DNA of 64,000 bases, taken from positions 340,688 through 404,687 of the forward strand of contig VXBA01003714.1 of the NCBI GenBank assembly GCA_013399895.1. The letters are read 5' to 3'. Every line of letters starts with the position of its first letter. The first letter of the stretch is position 1. The notes under the pieces were generated by a model. The model made no database searches and had not been told where the DNA came from. It saw nothing but the letters and a program-made list of their open reading frames with translations. Made by a program: the position numbers and the translations under genes. Source of the stretch: Serilophus lunatus (lineage: Eukaryota > Chordata > Aves > Passeriformes > Eurylaimidae). Positions 22,980-35,100 of this stretch are shown here, piece after piece.

Positions 22980-25900
22980 GGTTTGGTCAGGACAGGGCTC
23001 TGTGGCCATCAGAGCCAGCACGGCCACAGCCACCCCCTGGAATCAGTGGGGACCTCCAGCACTTTGTAGAGGAAGCATGGATTTAATTTACACAGAAGAA
23101 TACCTGCCTGAAGATGTTAACCTGCCAGGAGGAGTTCAGCATGGCTCAAATGTGCAGACACTCTGCTGGCTTTTGTTCCTGTTCCTCCCTGTGCTGCAGA
23201 GCCTACAGGGCAGAATCAGAGAGAGCGTGGGGCCACGTGAGGAAGCATTAGCAGCTCAGTATTGAAAATAGAAAAGTCACTGGAGACTTTTATAATGATA
23301 AAGCTGACAAGGAATTCTGGTGGGTAATCTGTGAGCACAGGAAATGTCCCCAGCACCTTCCTCACACCTGTATTTCTGCCTCTCTGACCCTGTTCAGGAC
23401 TGGCAAGGCAGGTTATGGGCTCCCTTTCCGTAATCCAGAATGTGATAGCTTGGGACAAGTGGTAAAGTTATAGACCAAAATGTCATTTATTAGAAAAGTG
23501 CTTCCCTGGGGATTCTTATCCTTCCTTCACTCTTTGTCATGTGCTGACAGTGAGCTCTGTTCTGCCTAATCTGTCTTTCTGGCTGTTTACACAGCCCTCC
23601 CCACAGCAGCACCCGAGTGCCTCCCATGGCTTCAGAAATTATGGTTTGCTTCCCGCTCCCTCCCCTGCTGTGCAAAGCCAGGAGGGCTTTGGGATTTGTG
23701 GAAAGCGTGAGGGACTGATTTTCCCGTTCCCCTGGGAGATCCCAGTGGTGAAGGGCTCTCCTCGAGGGTCTGCCCCAGAGGCTCAGTGGGGTTGCAAGTG
23801 CTTTGGTGGTGACTGCTGTCATGGAGCAGTGACTCAGGGTGGCCCTGGCATCCCCTACATCACATCAGGCTTTCCTGGCATTAGTCCCTGCCTGATATGG
23901 GCCACAGGCAACAGAAAGTGAGGGTAGGGGGTCTTCCAGTGCTCAGTGGGTAACTCCATGTGTTCCCTGCCCAGCCAGTGCCTCGGCTCACATCCCATCA
24001 GGACTCAGATGTCAGACCCACCGGCCATTCAGACAGGACACAGGAGCAGTTCCTGCTTTCTACATGATAAATCACTCTGCACCACCATCAGGCCAGCCAT
24101 ACGTGGCATAATTCTGCAAAGCAACTGCTACCTCCTTCTGCAGATGATCCGAGAGTGGAATGGTTCTCTCAGACTGTACCACTGCCCAGGCCAGCCCAGG
24201 GGTCTGTGCCTCCTGCATGAACTCATTATAGCAATTCCTGCCCCCTCCCCCTGACAGGTTTTAATTTGGTGAAACGAGAGGGAAAGAGAATTCCTCCATG
24301 GATATCCCCCTCATTTTCCCTGTCTGCTTGAGAGATGCAGTTCATGCCACTTGTCAGGCCAGGTCCCAGGCTCGGAGCTGGCATCTGGTCCAGCCTCTCT
24401 GGGGGGTTCAGCTGGTGGGAGCAGTGCCCTTGTCTCTCAGCTCCCCTGGCTCCCCTGGTTCCTGCGGCTCCCAGTCCAACCCAGTGCAGGTCCCTTCCTG
24501 CCCGGTTTGGCCGCGGTGTCTCCATGGCGACACGCTCTCCCTGCCACAGAGCATCCTTGGCTCCCGCTTCCAGCCCTGCATTTGTATTCCCAGCCTTTGT
24601 CTCCAGCCCTGAGCTGGCAGCCGGCCAGGCCAGGCATCCATTTCAAAGCAGCCTTTGTTTTATCGCTGCAATAGCTGCTCAGAAATCCATGGGATTCAAT
24701 CAAAGCCAGAACACTGTTGCCTCGCTCTCCTCCTTCCCCCAGCCAAGGTGCTGCTGCTCAGCGTGAGCACATCACCCGCCTGAGGGCAGCGGGACGGGGC
24801 TGTGCCAGCGGCCTCAAGTCCAACAGGCAGGAGAGCAACCCAGGGGAGACATTTCCCTCCACTCTCCCACTTGCCAGGTGTAGCTCACATTTCCTTGCAC
24901 AGTCAGACGTGCCATTTCCAGCGCTGCCCTGTCCTCGAGGCTCAGGTACAGCCAGATCTGCTGAACTGCAGAACCCACTAGTTGAGATTCCAGCCCCTGG
25001 GCAGAGGAAAAACGTGCTTGGAGTGAACTCAGAGCCCAAAGCCAGGATCCTGCCCCAGCTCACAGCCTCCTCCCTGCCGTGGCTCGTGCTCTGGGAAGGC
25101 AGAGTGAGATCCAGTAACTGCAGTAGCCATCCTTGCTTCCAGGGGAGTTCAAGTCTTAAGAAAATGGGATGATGTTACACATCTGCTCAGATGTGCAAAG
25201 ATAAATGTGTGTGCATGCAGAGGTGTATTGAGGCAGGTTTATGGGGACTTTGTTAAAGGCCAGAGGAACCAACAGCATCCCAGCCTTGTCCAGTAAGAAA
25301 ATGTCTCCAGGAGAACCTGTCCTCTGCAGTGGGTGTACTGGAAGGCAGTGGGAGCTGGGCAGCCAGTCTGGGGGCAGAGGCTCTGGGGGGTTTATCCAGC
25401 AGCTTCTTCTGCTCTGCTGCTGTGGGGAGGCTTCTTCAGCCTTGGGCCATGTCACTCACAGCCCAGTTGGGAGTGGGACAGAGCCCACTCAAGGGATCTC
25501 AAGGGCCTTGGGGGAAGAACCTTTCGTCTTCTTAGACCTCAGACAGTCTGCTAAGTAATTCACTGCGTTGTTACAGTGAGATATAACCACACCAGCATTA
25601 CAGTTCCTGTGACTGGGACCACTGGGAGCATTGGGAGCACAGGAGCTCAGGGTCTCAGCAGGTGCCCAGGCACATGGCAGCTGGAATTGCCATGTTGGCA
25701 GCACCGACCTGACTTTGCCTGAGGACACTTTCACACCTGGAAACAGTCCCAGGAGGTAACAAGTGCCAGAGCTCATGCTGTGGTCTTTGGTGTTGCTCAA
25801 GAAAGTGTGTCCTGGCCCCATTTTAATCTCCCTAATTAGGAAACTCAGCAGACGAATCACTGTCTGAAGCCTAAACCAGAGCATACTGCTGGCACGAAAA

Positions 25901-27390
25901 GAACTGGTGTGCGGCAGAGCAGGAATTGTTTGTGCCAGTGTCAGGGAGATGTGCAAAGGAAACAGGTGTGGTCTGTGCATCTGGTGCTTTGCCAAGGGCA
26001 GGTGTGAGTGAGGCCATGAGCATTGATTAGGAAGGGGCTCCCTCCTGCTGGACAGGATGGAGGGCAGAGCAGGCACACCCAGGGGGTGCAGCCCCAGGGC
26101 AGCTCAGCCTCCTGCACCAGCCCCTGAGCACCGACCCCTCCAGCTGCTGCTGCCCCCTCCTCAGGGCTCTGGCCATTGCTCTGGAAGTGGCTCTCTTGTC
26201 TCTCACCAATTCCTCAGCTGGGATTAATTCTGGAGGAAGGGTAAGTTCTGCCATGAGTGCAGCTAGTGGGCTGAAGGCTGGGGAAACCGTTTCCTCAGTA
26301 AAGATTGTTTGCACAAGACCATGGCAAACTATTGGGACTGGAGGGCAGGAGCAGGAGGGGAAGCACTTTTTCCTGCACACATCATCCACATCTTCTTGTT
26401 GGTGGTGAAGGACAAGTGGTTTGTAATTCTGTGGGCTCTCACAGGAGTGCTCTGCTACTTTTTGGAGTTGTCTTTTTATTTAGCAAAAACCTAGAAACAA
26501 GTTAGGAAGATCCATGGCTGTGGAAGAGAGGTCAGCATGTGCAGATCCAGCAAACTCCACATGGGTAGATCCAGCTGAGCCACTCACAGGGCAGGTGATG
26601 TCCAGGGTGGCCAGGCCTGCCACTGCAGCAGCATCTCAAGGGGAACATTCAGAGCCGGGGGAAATTCCCCCACCAGACACCACGAGGGATTTGGTCTGGA
26701 CCATATTCACTAATGCCCAAGCAGGGGGGAGCAGGGGACCTGGGGACAGCCACAGGGTTCCCTTTGGAAGTGCAGTGCAGCCCTGATACACAAATAAATA
26801 GAGATTAGGAGAGTCTCTTGCAATGCACCACTTCTGAGCGCAGGGACATCAGGCTGGCATAATTGGCTGGATGCAGAGAGAAATCCAGGCTCAGCAATTC
26901 CATTTTGCAGTTGGCAGCCTTCCCAAATGCAGATCGGGGAATGCAAGTTAGACTGCCTTTAAAACACAGGGAAATCCTTTATCTTTGATAATTTTTTTTG
27001 CTGATTTAAAGGGTAGGATTAAATCCTCATTTAATAAGCCCAAGTGCCTGCTCTGCCCTGCTCTGCTGGCTCTGGGTACCAGTGATAGGGAGCCCAGACA
27101 CAAGGCAGGGAGTGCTCCCCTCAGCACAGATCCCATGGCTGTTGCTGCAGCCCATGAAAACAGAATTGTTTAACCCCCAGCCACATCACAGGATGGTGTT
27201 CGCTGCTTTCAGGGCTGCTCTGAAGGCAAGCCCGATGCTTTCTGTTACTAACTCCCAGCTTTGTCATTTGTGGGTTTTCCTCCTAATTAGGGATCCTGAG
27301 AGCCCCAAATGTCCCTCGCTAACATACACAGCCTGGCTGACTGCACCCACAGGCTCCAGGGCAGGCTTTGTTTTCATCAGTAAGTGCTGC
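22980..27390. other. Non-genic stretch
   Basis: About 4.4 kb without a supportable gene, RNA or repeat family. One consensus donor (AAGG|GTAAGT at 26241) follows an acceptor-like tract, but the exon between them would be very short and without recognisable content. Confidence 0.4.
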
Positions 27391-27394
27391 CTAT

Positions 27395-27680
27395 TTAGTA
27401 CGTTTGTATCTCCGCCTCTTACTGTCACCCGGGCTATTTTTAAACCCTGTAAATAAAGCCTCTACAACGAAGAGGAATCTCCTCGCAGAGGAACACAGAG
27501 AGCCGCCGTGTTGATGAGGAGACTGTTTTCCCTTGTCTGTCAAATCAGCTCATTTAGACTATTTAAGTCAAGAGCAATTTTGCAAACAATCTGTCTCGGC
27601 CCTGCCGGTGGCTTTGCCCCGTGTAACGATGCCGACTGTCTGAGAGCTACTGATGACACATTCCCCGTGTCCCCAGGCCT
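27395..27680. promoter_or_regulatory. Candidate conserved non-coding element
   Basis: A block of even composition without runs (ctatttttaaaccctgtaaa, gactatttaagtcaagagc, cgatgccgactgtctgagag) that stands out from its surroundings. The open frame across it matches no family that I know. Conservation would need an alignment. Confidence 0.25.
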
Positions 27681-27899
27681 GTGCCCCTCCCAGCGCAGCC
27701 CCAGCTCTGCTCTCCCCAGACACGAAGCACAGTCTTTTCTGACATGCCGGCCTCCCAACTCCGCGGCGAGCTGCAGCGAGGGGATGGCAATGCTCAAATG
27801 GCACCAGCACCTCTCACTGCTTTCAGCCAGGGCCTTCCTCTGCCTCCTGCAGTTTATTCTCTTGTTCTGATGATATGAAAATCCGAATTAAAAAGGGAA

Positions 27900-30100
27900 T
27901 GGGGGTGGGGCGATGGGTGTGCCAGGCTGGCAGGGGGCAGGTGGTGCTGCTGCTGCAGGGAGAGGATGTTGGGGGATCACTGCCCAGGAGGGTGTGTTTG
28001 CTGAGTGGTGAAAGTGTAACTGCTCAGATCAGCCCTGGCAGCTGCTCCAACGCAGGCACTTTGTTTGGCCTTGAAGAGTTGCTTTCATTATTTCTCGTTT
28101 CTGATCTAATACATGACCACAGCGCTGTGGAGCCACTCAAACACACCACAGAGCAGGATGGCAGTGCCGGCGTGAGGAGGAGGCCTGAACAGGCTCCTCC
28201 CTTCCCACTGCCCTGAGCTGTCCCTCCTGCTCAGGAACACGGGGCTCCCTGGGGACAATGATCCCACGAGGGTTAAGGGTTTATCGACCCTTTGGCTGAA
28301 ACCAGCTCCCAAACCAGGTGGTTCCACATGTCTTTTTAAGCATGGAGGTGTTGCCTTGCTGTCCCTTTGCTGGTAGAATCAGGACTCTGAGGTCTTAGAA
28401 AAGAAGTCCAGAGGTCCAAGTTTCAGTGGACACCAAAGGACAAAGAGTGAATTAAATAACTGGGAAACAGGAGAGAAGGTCACCCAGAACCTCAGTTCCC
28501 AAATAACCTTAGGCTCAGCACAAAGTAAGGCTAAAACCAGGAGTGTGTGGTGAATATCTGAGTGCTTCCTCCAGCCAGCTGCCTTGGCCTAGTACCACTG
28601 CTTTGAGTAACAGGTTTAACCTTCCAATTCTTCTAGAAGAAAATGCTTTTCCTGTTTGATGTTTCATTAATTTCCCTAGTGTATCCAGGAGTTCATCAGC
28701 CAGTTCCTTATGTCAGAACTCAGCTGAGCAAAGTGTTACCTGTGAGGGTAAAGGAGGCAAGATCATGACTCTGATGCAAGAAGGTGATGATGGGGTAGGT
28801 GATTAAGGGTTGGTTCCTGCAGCTCCCATTTACACTGGTTATAAATGTACATACACTGGTTATATATACACTGATTTGCTGACAGTGTGTGACCAGCTGC
28901 AGCATTAACAGCACAGAAAGGAAGCCACCACTGCAGCAGTCTAGTTGCTAGGAGCAGATGCATAAATAAAATTAGAGAACCATCTAAAATAATAAAGAAA
29001 CCTGTGGACCTTGACTATGAATGTTATTGACAGTGGCATAATACAGTTAACAAACTGCCATAAGCACATAATGCATTCATCAGCCTTCCCAGCTGAGCAC
29101 AGCCCTAACAGCAGCCCTCCTACACCACGTGCAGTACCTCCAAAGGGAGATGAAACAGGGCTGCTGTGAAAGGAACAGTGAGAGGGAGCTGAGTCAGGTT
29201 TCAGGAAATAATGGTTTTCAGTTACACACAATTATATGACAGTCCAAACTTTTTCATATGAAGAAAAATAAACATGACCAAACTAATCTACAAGTCATTA
29301 CAAGAGGCTGACAAACCAATTTGAAGCTGTCAGTGCTCTTTAAGTGCAGTCACTTTATGCCTGTGCATGTTCAGCTCACAGCAGTGCACTCTGCATTACT
29401 GAGCCACTATGGACAACACCCCCTTCCCTGGCCAATCTGCACTGTCATAAACCTCCTCTTCAATAATGCAGGACCTTCTTCAGCTGAGAAACACTGCACT
29501 CCTTCACTGTGCCAGGCAGGACAGTGGATCCTGCAGCACATTTCCAGGGGCAATTGCTCCTGGGCCCAGGGCATCCACTCATGTCACAGGGCACCCAAAG
29601 AGCATTCACTTTTTCACTAGCATTGGTAAGAACTGCACGGGCCAACCAAAGCTGGGCTGGTAAATGTTGGTGATAATGTGGAGCTGGATGCAAAGAGAAA
29701 GCAAGAACTTCCTTCCCTATGCCAGCAGAGCCTTGGGTAGGGAGTGTTAGATGCAGAATTGTTCACTGGGAATTCTCGTATGCTCTCAGCTTCACTTGTT
29801 GCTGACATTACTGCTCTTAGTTCTCATCCTTCACCCTGTTCGGTCTTTTGACTGATTTGATTTTTCTCATTTCTGGGGTATTGTTACTGAAGCCAAGTTC
29901 AGTAACAGCGTGGCTCACATACTCCTCACTCTTCTGTGCTTGAAGTTACAGTATCTGTGTGTTTTGGATTAAGTTCTGTGTTCACTTACCTCGACCTCTC
30001 ACCGGGTTTGCCAGTGCCGGGGACTTTTCTGTTCCCTCCCTCAAGGCAATAGGCTCCTGACTGGAGGGTGTAGTGGGGCGGGGCTGGTTCCTTCTGCAGT
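27900..30100. other. AT-richer non-genic stretch
   Basis: The stretch at 28330-30000 is clearly AT-richer than its surroundings and could be an old insertion, but I could not recognise terminal repeats, coding remnants of a transposon, or a family consensus. Confidence 0.35.
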
Positions 30101-30109
30101 ACCTGCAGC

Positions 30110-30345
30110 GAGAGGACCAGAGGAAATGGTCTTAAGCTGAGACAGGGCAAATTCCCATTAGACACCAGACCTTCTTAGTCACTGGTCGGGTGGTCAAGCA
30201 CTGGAAGGGCCCAGGGAGGCGCTGGATGAGAGAGAGGTGTCTGGGTGTGGCACTGGGGGAGGAGGTTTAGGTGTCAGCACTGGTGCTGCTGGGCTGACGG
30301 TCTGAGTGGACAATTAACTTAAAGATCTCTTCCAGCCTTGATCAC
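30110..30345 (+). mobile_element. CR1 LINE 3'-end fragment
   Basis: The order 'tggtcttaagctgagacagg', 'gggtggtcaagcactgg', 'cccagggaggcgctgg', 'tgtctgggtgtggcactggg' and 'ctgggctgacggtctgag', then 'aaagatctcttccagccttg', matches the 3' part of a CR1 subfamily. The 3' end abuts the next CR1 copy, which is in the opposite orientation. Confidence 0.8.
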
Positions 30346-30545
30346 ACACTCATGGAACATCCGGAGCTGGAAGGGGCCCTCAAGGCCCATCCAGTCCAAC
30401 CCCTGGCCCTGCACAGACACCCCAACAATCCCCCCCCTGTCCTGAGTGTTGTCCAAACCCTCCTGCAGCTCTGGCAGCCTCGGGGCCGTGACCGAACCCC
30501 GGGGAGCCCGGTCACCCAGCCACCCTCTGGGGGCAGAATCTCCTG
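30345..30545 (-). mobile_element. CR1 LINE 3'-end fragment, reverse orientation
   Basis: On the + strand the reverse complement of CR1 is visible: 'catggaacatccggagctgg', 'ccatccagtccaacccctgg', 'ctgcacagacaccccaac', 'gttgtccaaaccctcctgc' and 'cagcctcggggccgtgacc'. The two CR1 3' ends meet tail to tail at about 30345. Confidence 0.85.
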
Positions 30546-30689
30546 ATGTGCCACCCACGCCCCCGTGCCGCAGCTCTGGGGGCAGTGCTGGTTCTCTGAG
30601 TCTCTGACCTGAGTGGGACCCCCCGGCCCAGAGCGCGGGGAGCTCTGTCTTCCCTGGGCTGCACAGGGGCTGCGGAGAGCGGGGCCGGG

Positions 30690-30942
30690 TCCCCTCAGCC
30701 CCTCTCTCTCCCCTCAGCCCCTCACTCCCCTCAGCCCCTCACTCCCCTCAGCCTCTCACTCTCCCCTCAGCCTCTCACTCTCCCCTCAGTCCTTCAGTCC
30801 CTCTCTTCCCTCACTCCCCTCAGTCCCTTTCTTCCCTCAGTCTCTCTCCCCCCTCACTTCCCTCAGTCCTCTCGCTCCCTCTCTCCCCTCACTCTCCTCA
30901 TTCCCTCTCTCCTCTCATTCCCTCTCCCCCCTCACTCTCGTC
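30690..30942 (+). repeat. C/T-rich tandem repeat beside the assembly gap
   Basis: Irregular repeats of units such as 'cctcactcccctcag' and 'tccctctcttccctcactcc' run for about 250 bases into the gap. The polypurine/polypyrimidine asymmetry probably caused the assembly break. Open frames here (Ser/Pro/Leu-rich) are artefacts. Confidence 0.9.
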
Positions 30943-31500
30943 NNNNNNNNNNNNNNNNNNNNNNNNNNNNNNNNNNNNNNNNNNNNNNNNNNNNNNNNNN
31001 NNNNNNNNNNNNNNNNNNNNNNNNNNNNNNNNNNNNNNNNNNNNNNNNNNNNNNNNNNNNNNNNNNNNNNNNNNNNNNNNNNNNNNNNNNNNNNNNNNNN
31101 NNNNNNNNNNNNNNNNNNNNNNNNNNNNNNNNNNNNNNNNNNNNNNNNNNNNNNNNNNNNNNNNNNNNNNNNNNNNNNNNNNNNNNNNNNNNNNNNNNNN
31201 NNNNNNNNNNNNNNNNNNNNNNNNNNNNNNNNNNNNNNNNNNNNNNNNNNNNNNNNNNNNNNNNNNNNNNNNNNNNNNNNNNNNNNNNNNNNNNNNNNNN
31301 NNNNNNNNNNNNNNNNNNNNNNNNNNNNNNNNNNNNNNNNNNNNNNNNNNNNNNNNNNNNNNNNNNNNNNNNNNNNNNNNNNNNNNNNNNNNNNNNNNNN
31401 NNNNNNNNNNNNNNNNNNNNNNNNNNNNNNNNNNNNNNNNNNNNNNNNNNNNNNNNNNNNNNNNNNNNNNNNNNNNNNNNNNNNNNNNNNNNNNNNNNNN
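30943..31500. other. Assembly gap (558 N)
   Basis: The bases are N throughout, flanked by two different tandem arrays. The N length may be an estimate. It lies 592 bases before TNRC6A c1, so the exon with the usual Met-Arg start could be hidden here. Reading frames that cross the gap are meaningless. Confidence 0.99.
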
Positions 31501-31893
31501 TGTAGGGATACGGGGATGGGTGTAGGACACAGGGATGGGTGTTAGGATACAGGTAGGACACAGGGATGGATGTTGGAGCACAGGTAGGACACACAGGGAT
31601 GGGTGTAGGACACAGGGATGGGTGTTAGGATACAGGTAGGACACAGGGATGGGTGTAAGACACAGGGATGGATGTTGGAGCACAGGTAGGACACACAGGG
31701 ATGGGTGTAGGACACAGGGATGGGTGTTGGGACACAGGGATGGGTATAGGACACAGGGATGGATGTTGGAGCACAGGTAGGATACAGGGATGGGTGTTGG
31801 GATACAGGGATGGGTGTAGGACGCAGGGATGGGTGTTGGGATACAGGTAGGACACAGGGATGGATGTTGAGCACAGGTAGGACACTCAGGGGT
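31501..31893 (+). repeat. Minisatellite beside the assembly gap
   Basis: Roughly 19-20-base units of the type 'gtaggacacagggatgggt' and 'gttgggatacagggatgggt' follow one another for nearly 400 bases. The array begins right at the gap edge, so its true length is unknown. The Cys/Pro/Ser/His-rich frame on the - strand is an artefact of the repeat. Confidence 0.95.
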
Positions 31894-32091
31894 GGCAGGG
31901 GCAGGTTCTCCCCACTCCCCTCCCTGTCCCTGGGCACACACCCCCCTGGATCCCAGCCCTGGGCAGTCCATGTGGTCCCTGCTCCCTCCTGCCCACCCCC
32001 CTGGGGCTCCCTGGCCATCCTGACCCCACACCAGTTTAGTTTCGGGCTGCATTGCTGTTGACATGGAAACCAACACCACTCTCTTTTCCAG

Positions 32092-32139
32092 AGAATTGGA
32101 AGCTAAAGCTACCAAAGAAGTCGAAAGAAAACTAAGCAG
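32092..32139 (+). CDS. TNRC6A: TNRC6A exon c1: ELEAKATK N-terminus
   Basis: The acceptor is ctcttttccag and the donor AG|GTAAGA. The exon starts with the last base of a split codon (A), then encodes ELEAKATKEVERKLS and ends with AG of the next Arg. In the human protein Met-Arg precedes ELEAK, with the Arg codon split AG|A; no upstream exon ending in ATG-AG followed by a usable GT was found in this window. Confidence 0.93.
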
Positions 32140-35100
32140 GTAAGAGACTCATTTAAATTCCCTCCCACAGTTTAGAGGGAGAGTTGGCCTTGGGCTAAAA
32201 ATAGTTGTGGGCTTTACTGGGAGCTTTAATCTCTTGTTATTTGTAAAGATTGCATAGAGAAATCTCTGCAATTTTAGTTAATTCTGCAGAGTAAACCCCT
32301 TTTTTAACAGGGCTTTTTTTTCCCACAGAATGGCATCAGGTGTATAATAGAGTGTCTTTAATAAGGGAGGTGTTTGAAGGGAAAAATAACTTTCCTGCTG
32401 TAAGTTGTAGTGCCTAACAATAACTAAACAATGAATGTTGGGATTTTCTGTACACTTCAGGCGAGAAATAGCTGACTGTGGCAAGAAGTTGAACAAACTG
32501 TGTGTTGCCATCTAACTCTTGGGCCTTTGGCTCCTTTGGGAAGGGTCAGTTGGCGGATCTCCTGTGAGCAGGGGGTTTGTGGGGTGAGGGTGTTGTGGAA
32601 TGGGCAGGAGCTGATGTTGAATTCAGAGTTCAGTGCCAGGAACACACCTCACCTTTGCATTTGAGTGGTTGTTTCTTCTGCACTGTTTGTTTTTGGTCTG
32701 GTGCTTTCTCACAAATTCTGCTCTGTCCTTTACATTCCTTAGTTGCAGCTTTCCTCCTGTGTCCTTTTTGGGCTCTTCTCCAGTGAGACCTTAAAGGGCC
32801 TTTTGCTGGTTGTTGAAGGGGTTCCCAAGTGTGCCCAGACCCTGGATACAGCTGACACAATGTCAGCTTTGGTGTCTTGCTCTTCTCCTCCTTCCCTGTG
32901 CCTGAGCAGCCTCCCACTCCAGGCTGAGTTGTGGTTGCACTGGGAAAGCTGCTTTGCTTTCCCCTGCTCTCAGGGTTTCTTGGCAATGCACTGAACCATA
33001 ACCAGCTGTTCTCATGCTGTGGTTGGAACCCATGGAGCAGTATGGGCAGCAGGAGCCTTGCAGATGGCCCTGGCCTGTTGCTGTTGCCCCATCAGGGCTC
33101 TGGGGGAAGCACTCAGGGCCTTCTGGGTTTCACAGTTGGGGTGTTTGGAGTGACAGGGTGCTGAGCTCAGAGCACTGCTTGGGGCCAGCCTTGGTAAGTC
33201 AGTAGATCTGCACGTTTTTATGACCTCAGCAGAGATCTTGTCACGCTGTAGGTGAGGCCAAGAGTGACAAGAAGTGAAAGAAAACTGTAGTTGTGCCAGA
33301 ATTGAGTGCTTGGAGAGTAAATGCTGCTGTGCAGTGGGTCCCCGTGTCTCTCTGACAGAGGGGGGAACCTTTTATTCCTTTCAACGATTCAGAACTGGTT
33401 TGAAGTTCACACTGATGCCCCAGCTGGTTTATGTTTAGCCAGGGAGCCCTGGCTGTGTGAGCACACAGCTGATAAAGCTGGTGTGCCTGTGCTGGACAGA
33501 CCTGATTAATTGTTTTACTGGGGTAGAGCTCAGCAGATAGCCCTCATTCTTCCTCCAGTGCCATTATTTGCACTCTTATTAAATTTGCAGTGACCTGGTC
33601 AGACTGTAAAAGAGCAAATATCCTGTCCAGGTGAGGGCACAGAGCTGTGCTGTGCTTTGTGTTGCTCTCAGATTTCTGGGGGGATGCAGACTGTGAACTG
33701 CACAGGACTTTGGCTTTGCTTTGAGTGTGTTCTGAAGTCACTCCTAGAGCTTTTGCTTCTAAATTCATGGGCAGCAAATATTTTTTATCTTCCTGGGAGT
33801 TTTGGCCCAGACTCTGTGAGAGAGTTATTACAACTTTTAGCACAGCTTGCTTATCCAGTGGGAGTGGTCCCTGTTTCACACTCCAGGTGAGCATTGCTTG
33901 GCCTTTTGGGGCAGAACCCAGCTGTGGTCAGTGCTGTGCCCAGGGTTCATCCATGGCTGGTGCTGCCAAATGTCCTGGGCAGGACTCCTGGCAGTGAGTC
34001 CAGGGAGTCCAGTGCCCACTGCTGGTGTCATGTGTTACCTGGGCACATTTGCTTCAAGTCAGGCCTGCTAAGAGTCACCATTTAGTCCTTCCCATTGAAG
34101 CAATAACTTCTCAATTCTGTTTGGTAAACAGGGCTTTCCTGCCTCATTTATGTGGAACTGAGAGAAGGTAAATATCTGAAACACGTTCACAATTCCTTTC
34201 CCAGCCCCAGGGGTTTTGTCCCTGGTTTCACCAGCATGCAAACCATGGGGAGGAGTCTCCACTGCCCCCATTCACCCATGACCCTGCTCCATATCCATCT
34301 GCTTTGGGGGCAGACTGGCCTTGTTTTGGGAGAGCAAGCTTCTCACCTCTAGATCTCATCCATGTGTTCTAAGTCACTACTGTACAATTGATTTTTATGT
34401 TTTCATGTTCTAATAACTGCCATATCTCTGTGGTGCATTCCTTATTTGCTGCAGGGGGACAAAAAGCTGGCTCAGTGAGAGGGACAGAGAAACAGGGAGA
34501 AATGCAGTAATTTCTGTTATCTTCAAGCTCTTGGTTTTCTGTTGGGTTTTGTGGGTCTCCTTCCTGATAAACTTCTGCTGGAAAGATGCCTGCTGTGAGA
34601 TGGGGAGAGTTTGTTGCAGAAGAAAAGCCATTCCATTTGTGCCTTCCAAGACCTTTAGAGACACTTGTGCAAAGTCACACAGACACATTCCCAGGTCACA
34701 CAGGGGTCAGGTGGTCCCCATAAGATACCTGGTGCTCACCTTTGGTGTTTGGGTCTCAGAGCAAACCCTGGGGCAGAGCAGGGGTGCTCTGGGCTTGTCT
34801 TGGAGCCCAGAGGGGCTGTGGGGCAGCAGTTTGATGTGCCTTCCTTGGCCCCTCAGGTGCTACAGGAGCTGGGGGCTGTTCATGGCTGCTGCTGGAGGTG
34901 GGTGATAAACTTGTTGGGAGACAGGTCTGTCTTTTGTCTGCCTGCAGTGAACGTCTCTGGTGGAACTGGAGGAAAAACCACCACCAAGAACCCAGAACTG
35001 TGGTGCCTGTAGTTGGGAGCATTGCTGTGAGGAGCCAGGGTCTGTCCTGGGGGAAGGAGTGTGTTCCAGGCAATGGCAGTGGCACATGTGGGAGGTGGAA

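Noticed and set aside
26165..26240. Exon-like segment with a GTAAGT donor at 26241
   Set aside because: The acceptor side is ambiguous, there is no start codon in the fitting frame and no recognisable peptide. It is kept only as a note.
28775..28880. C/D box snoRNA-like arrangement (TGATGAT ... CTGA with GCAA/TTGC ends)
   Set aside because: The terminal stem is only 4 bases and badly spaced from the boxes, and no guide region is evident.
28330..30000. Possible old LTR or other transposon in an AT-rich block
   Set aside because: No terminal repeats, target-site duplication or transposon coding remnants could be seen.
30613..32115. Long open frames on both strands across the gap
   Set aside because: They run through N bases and tandem repeats, which are not translated sequence.
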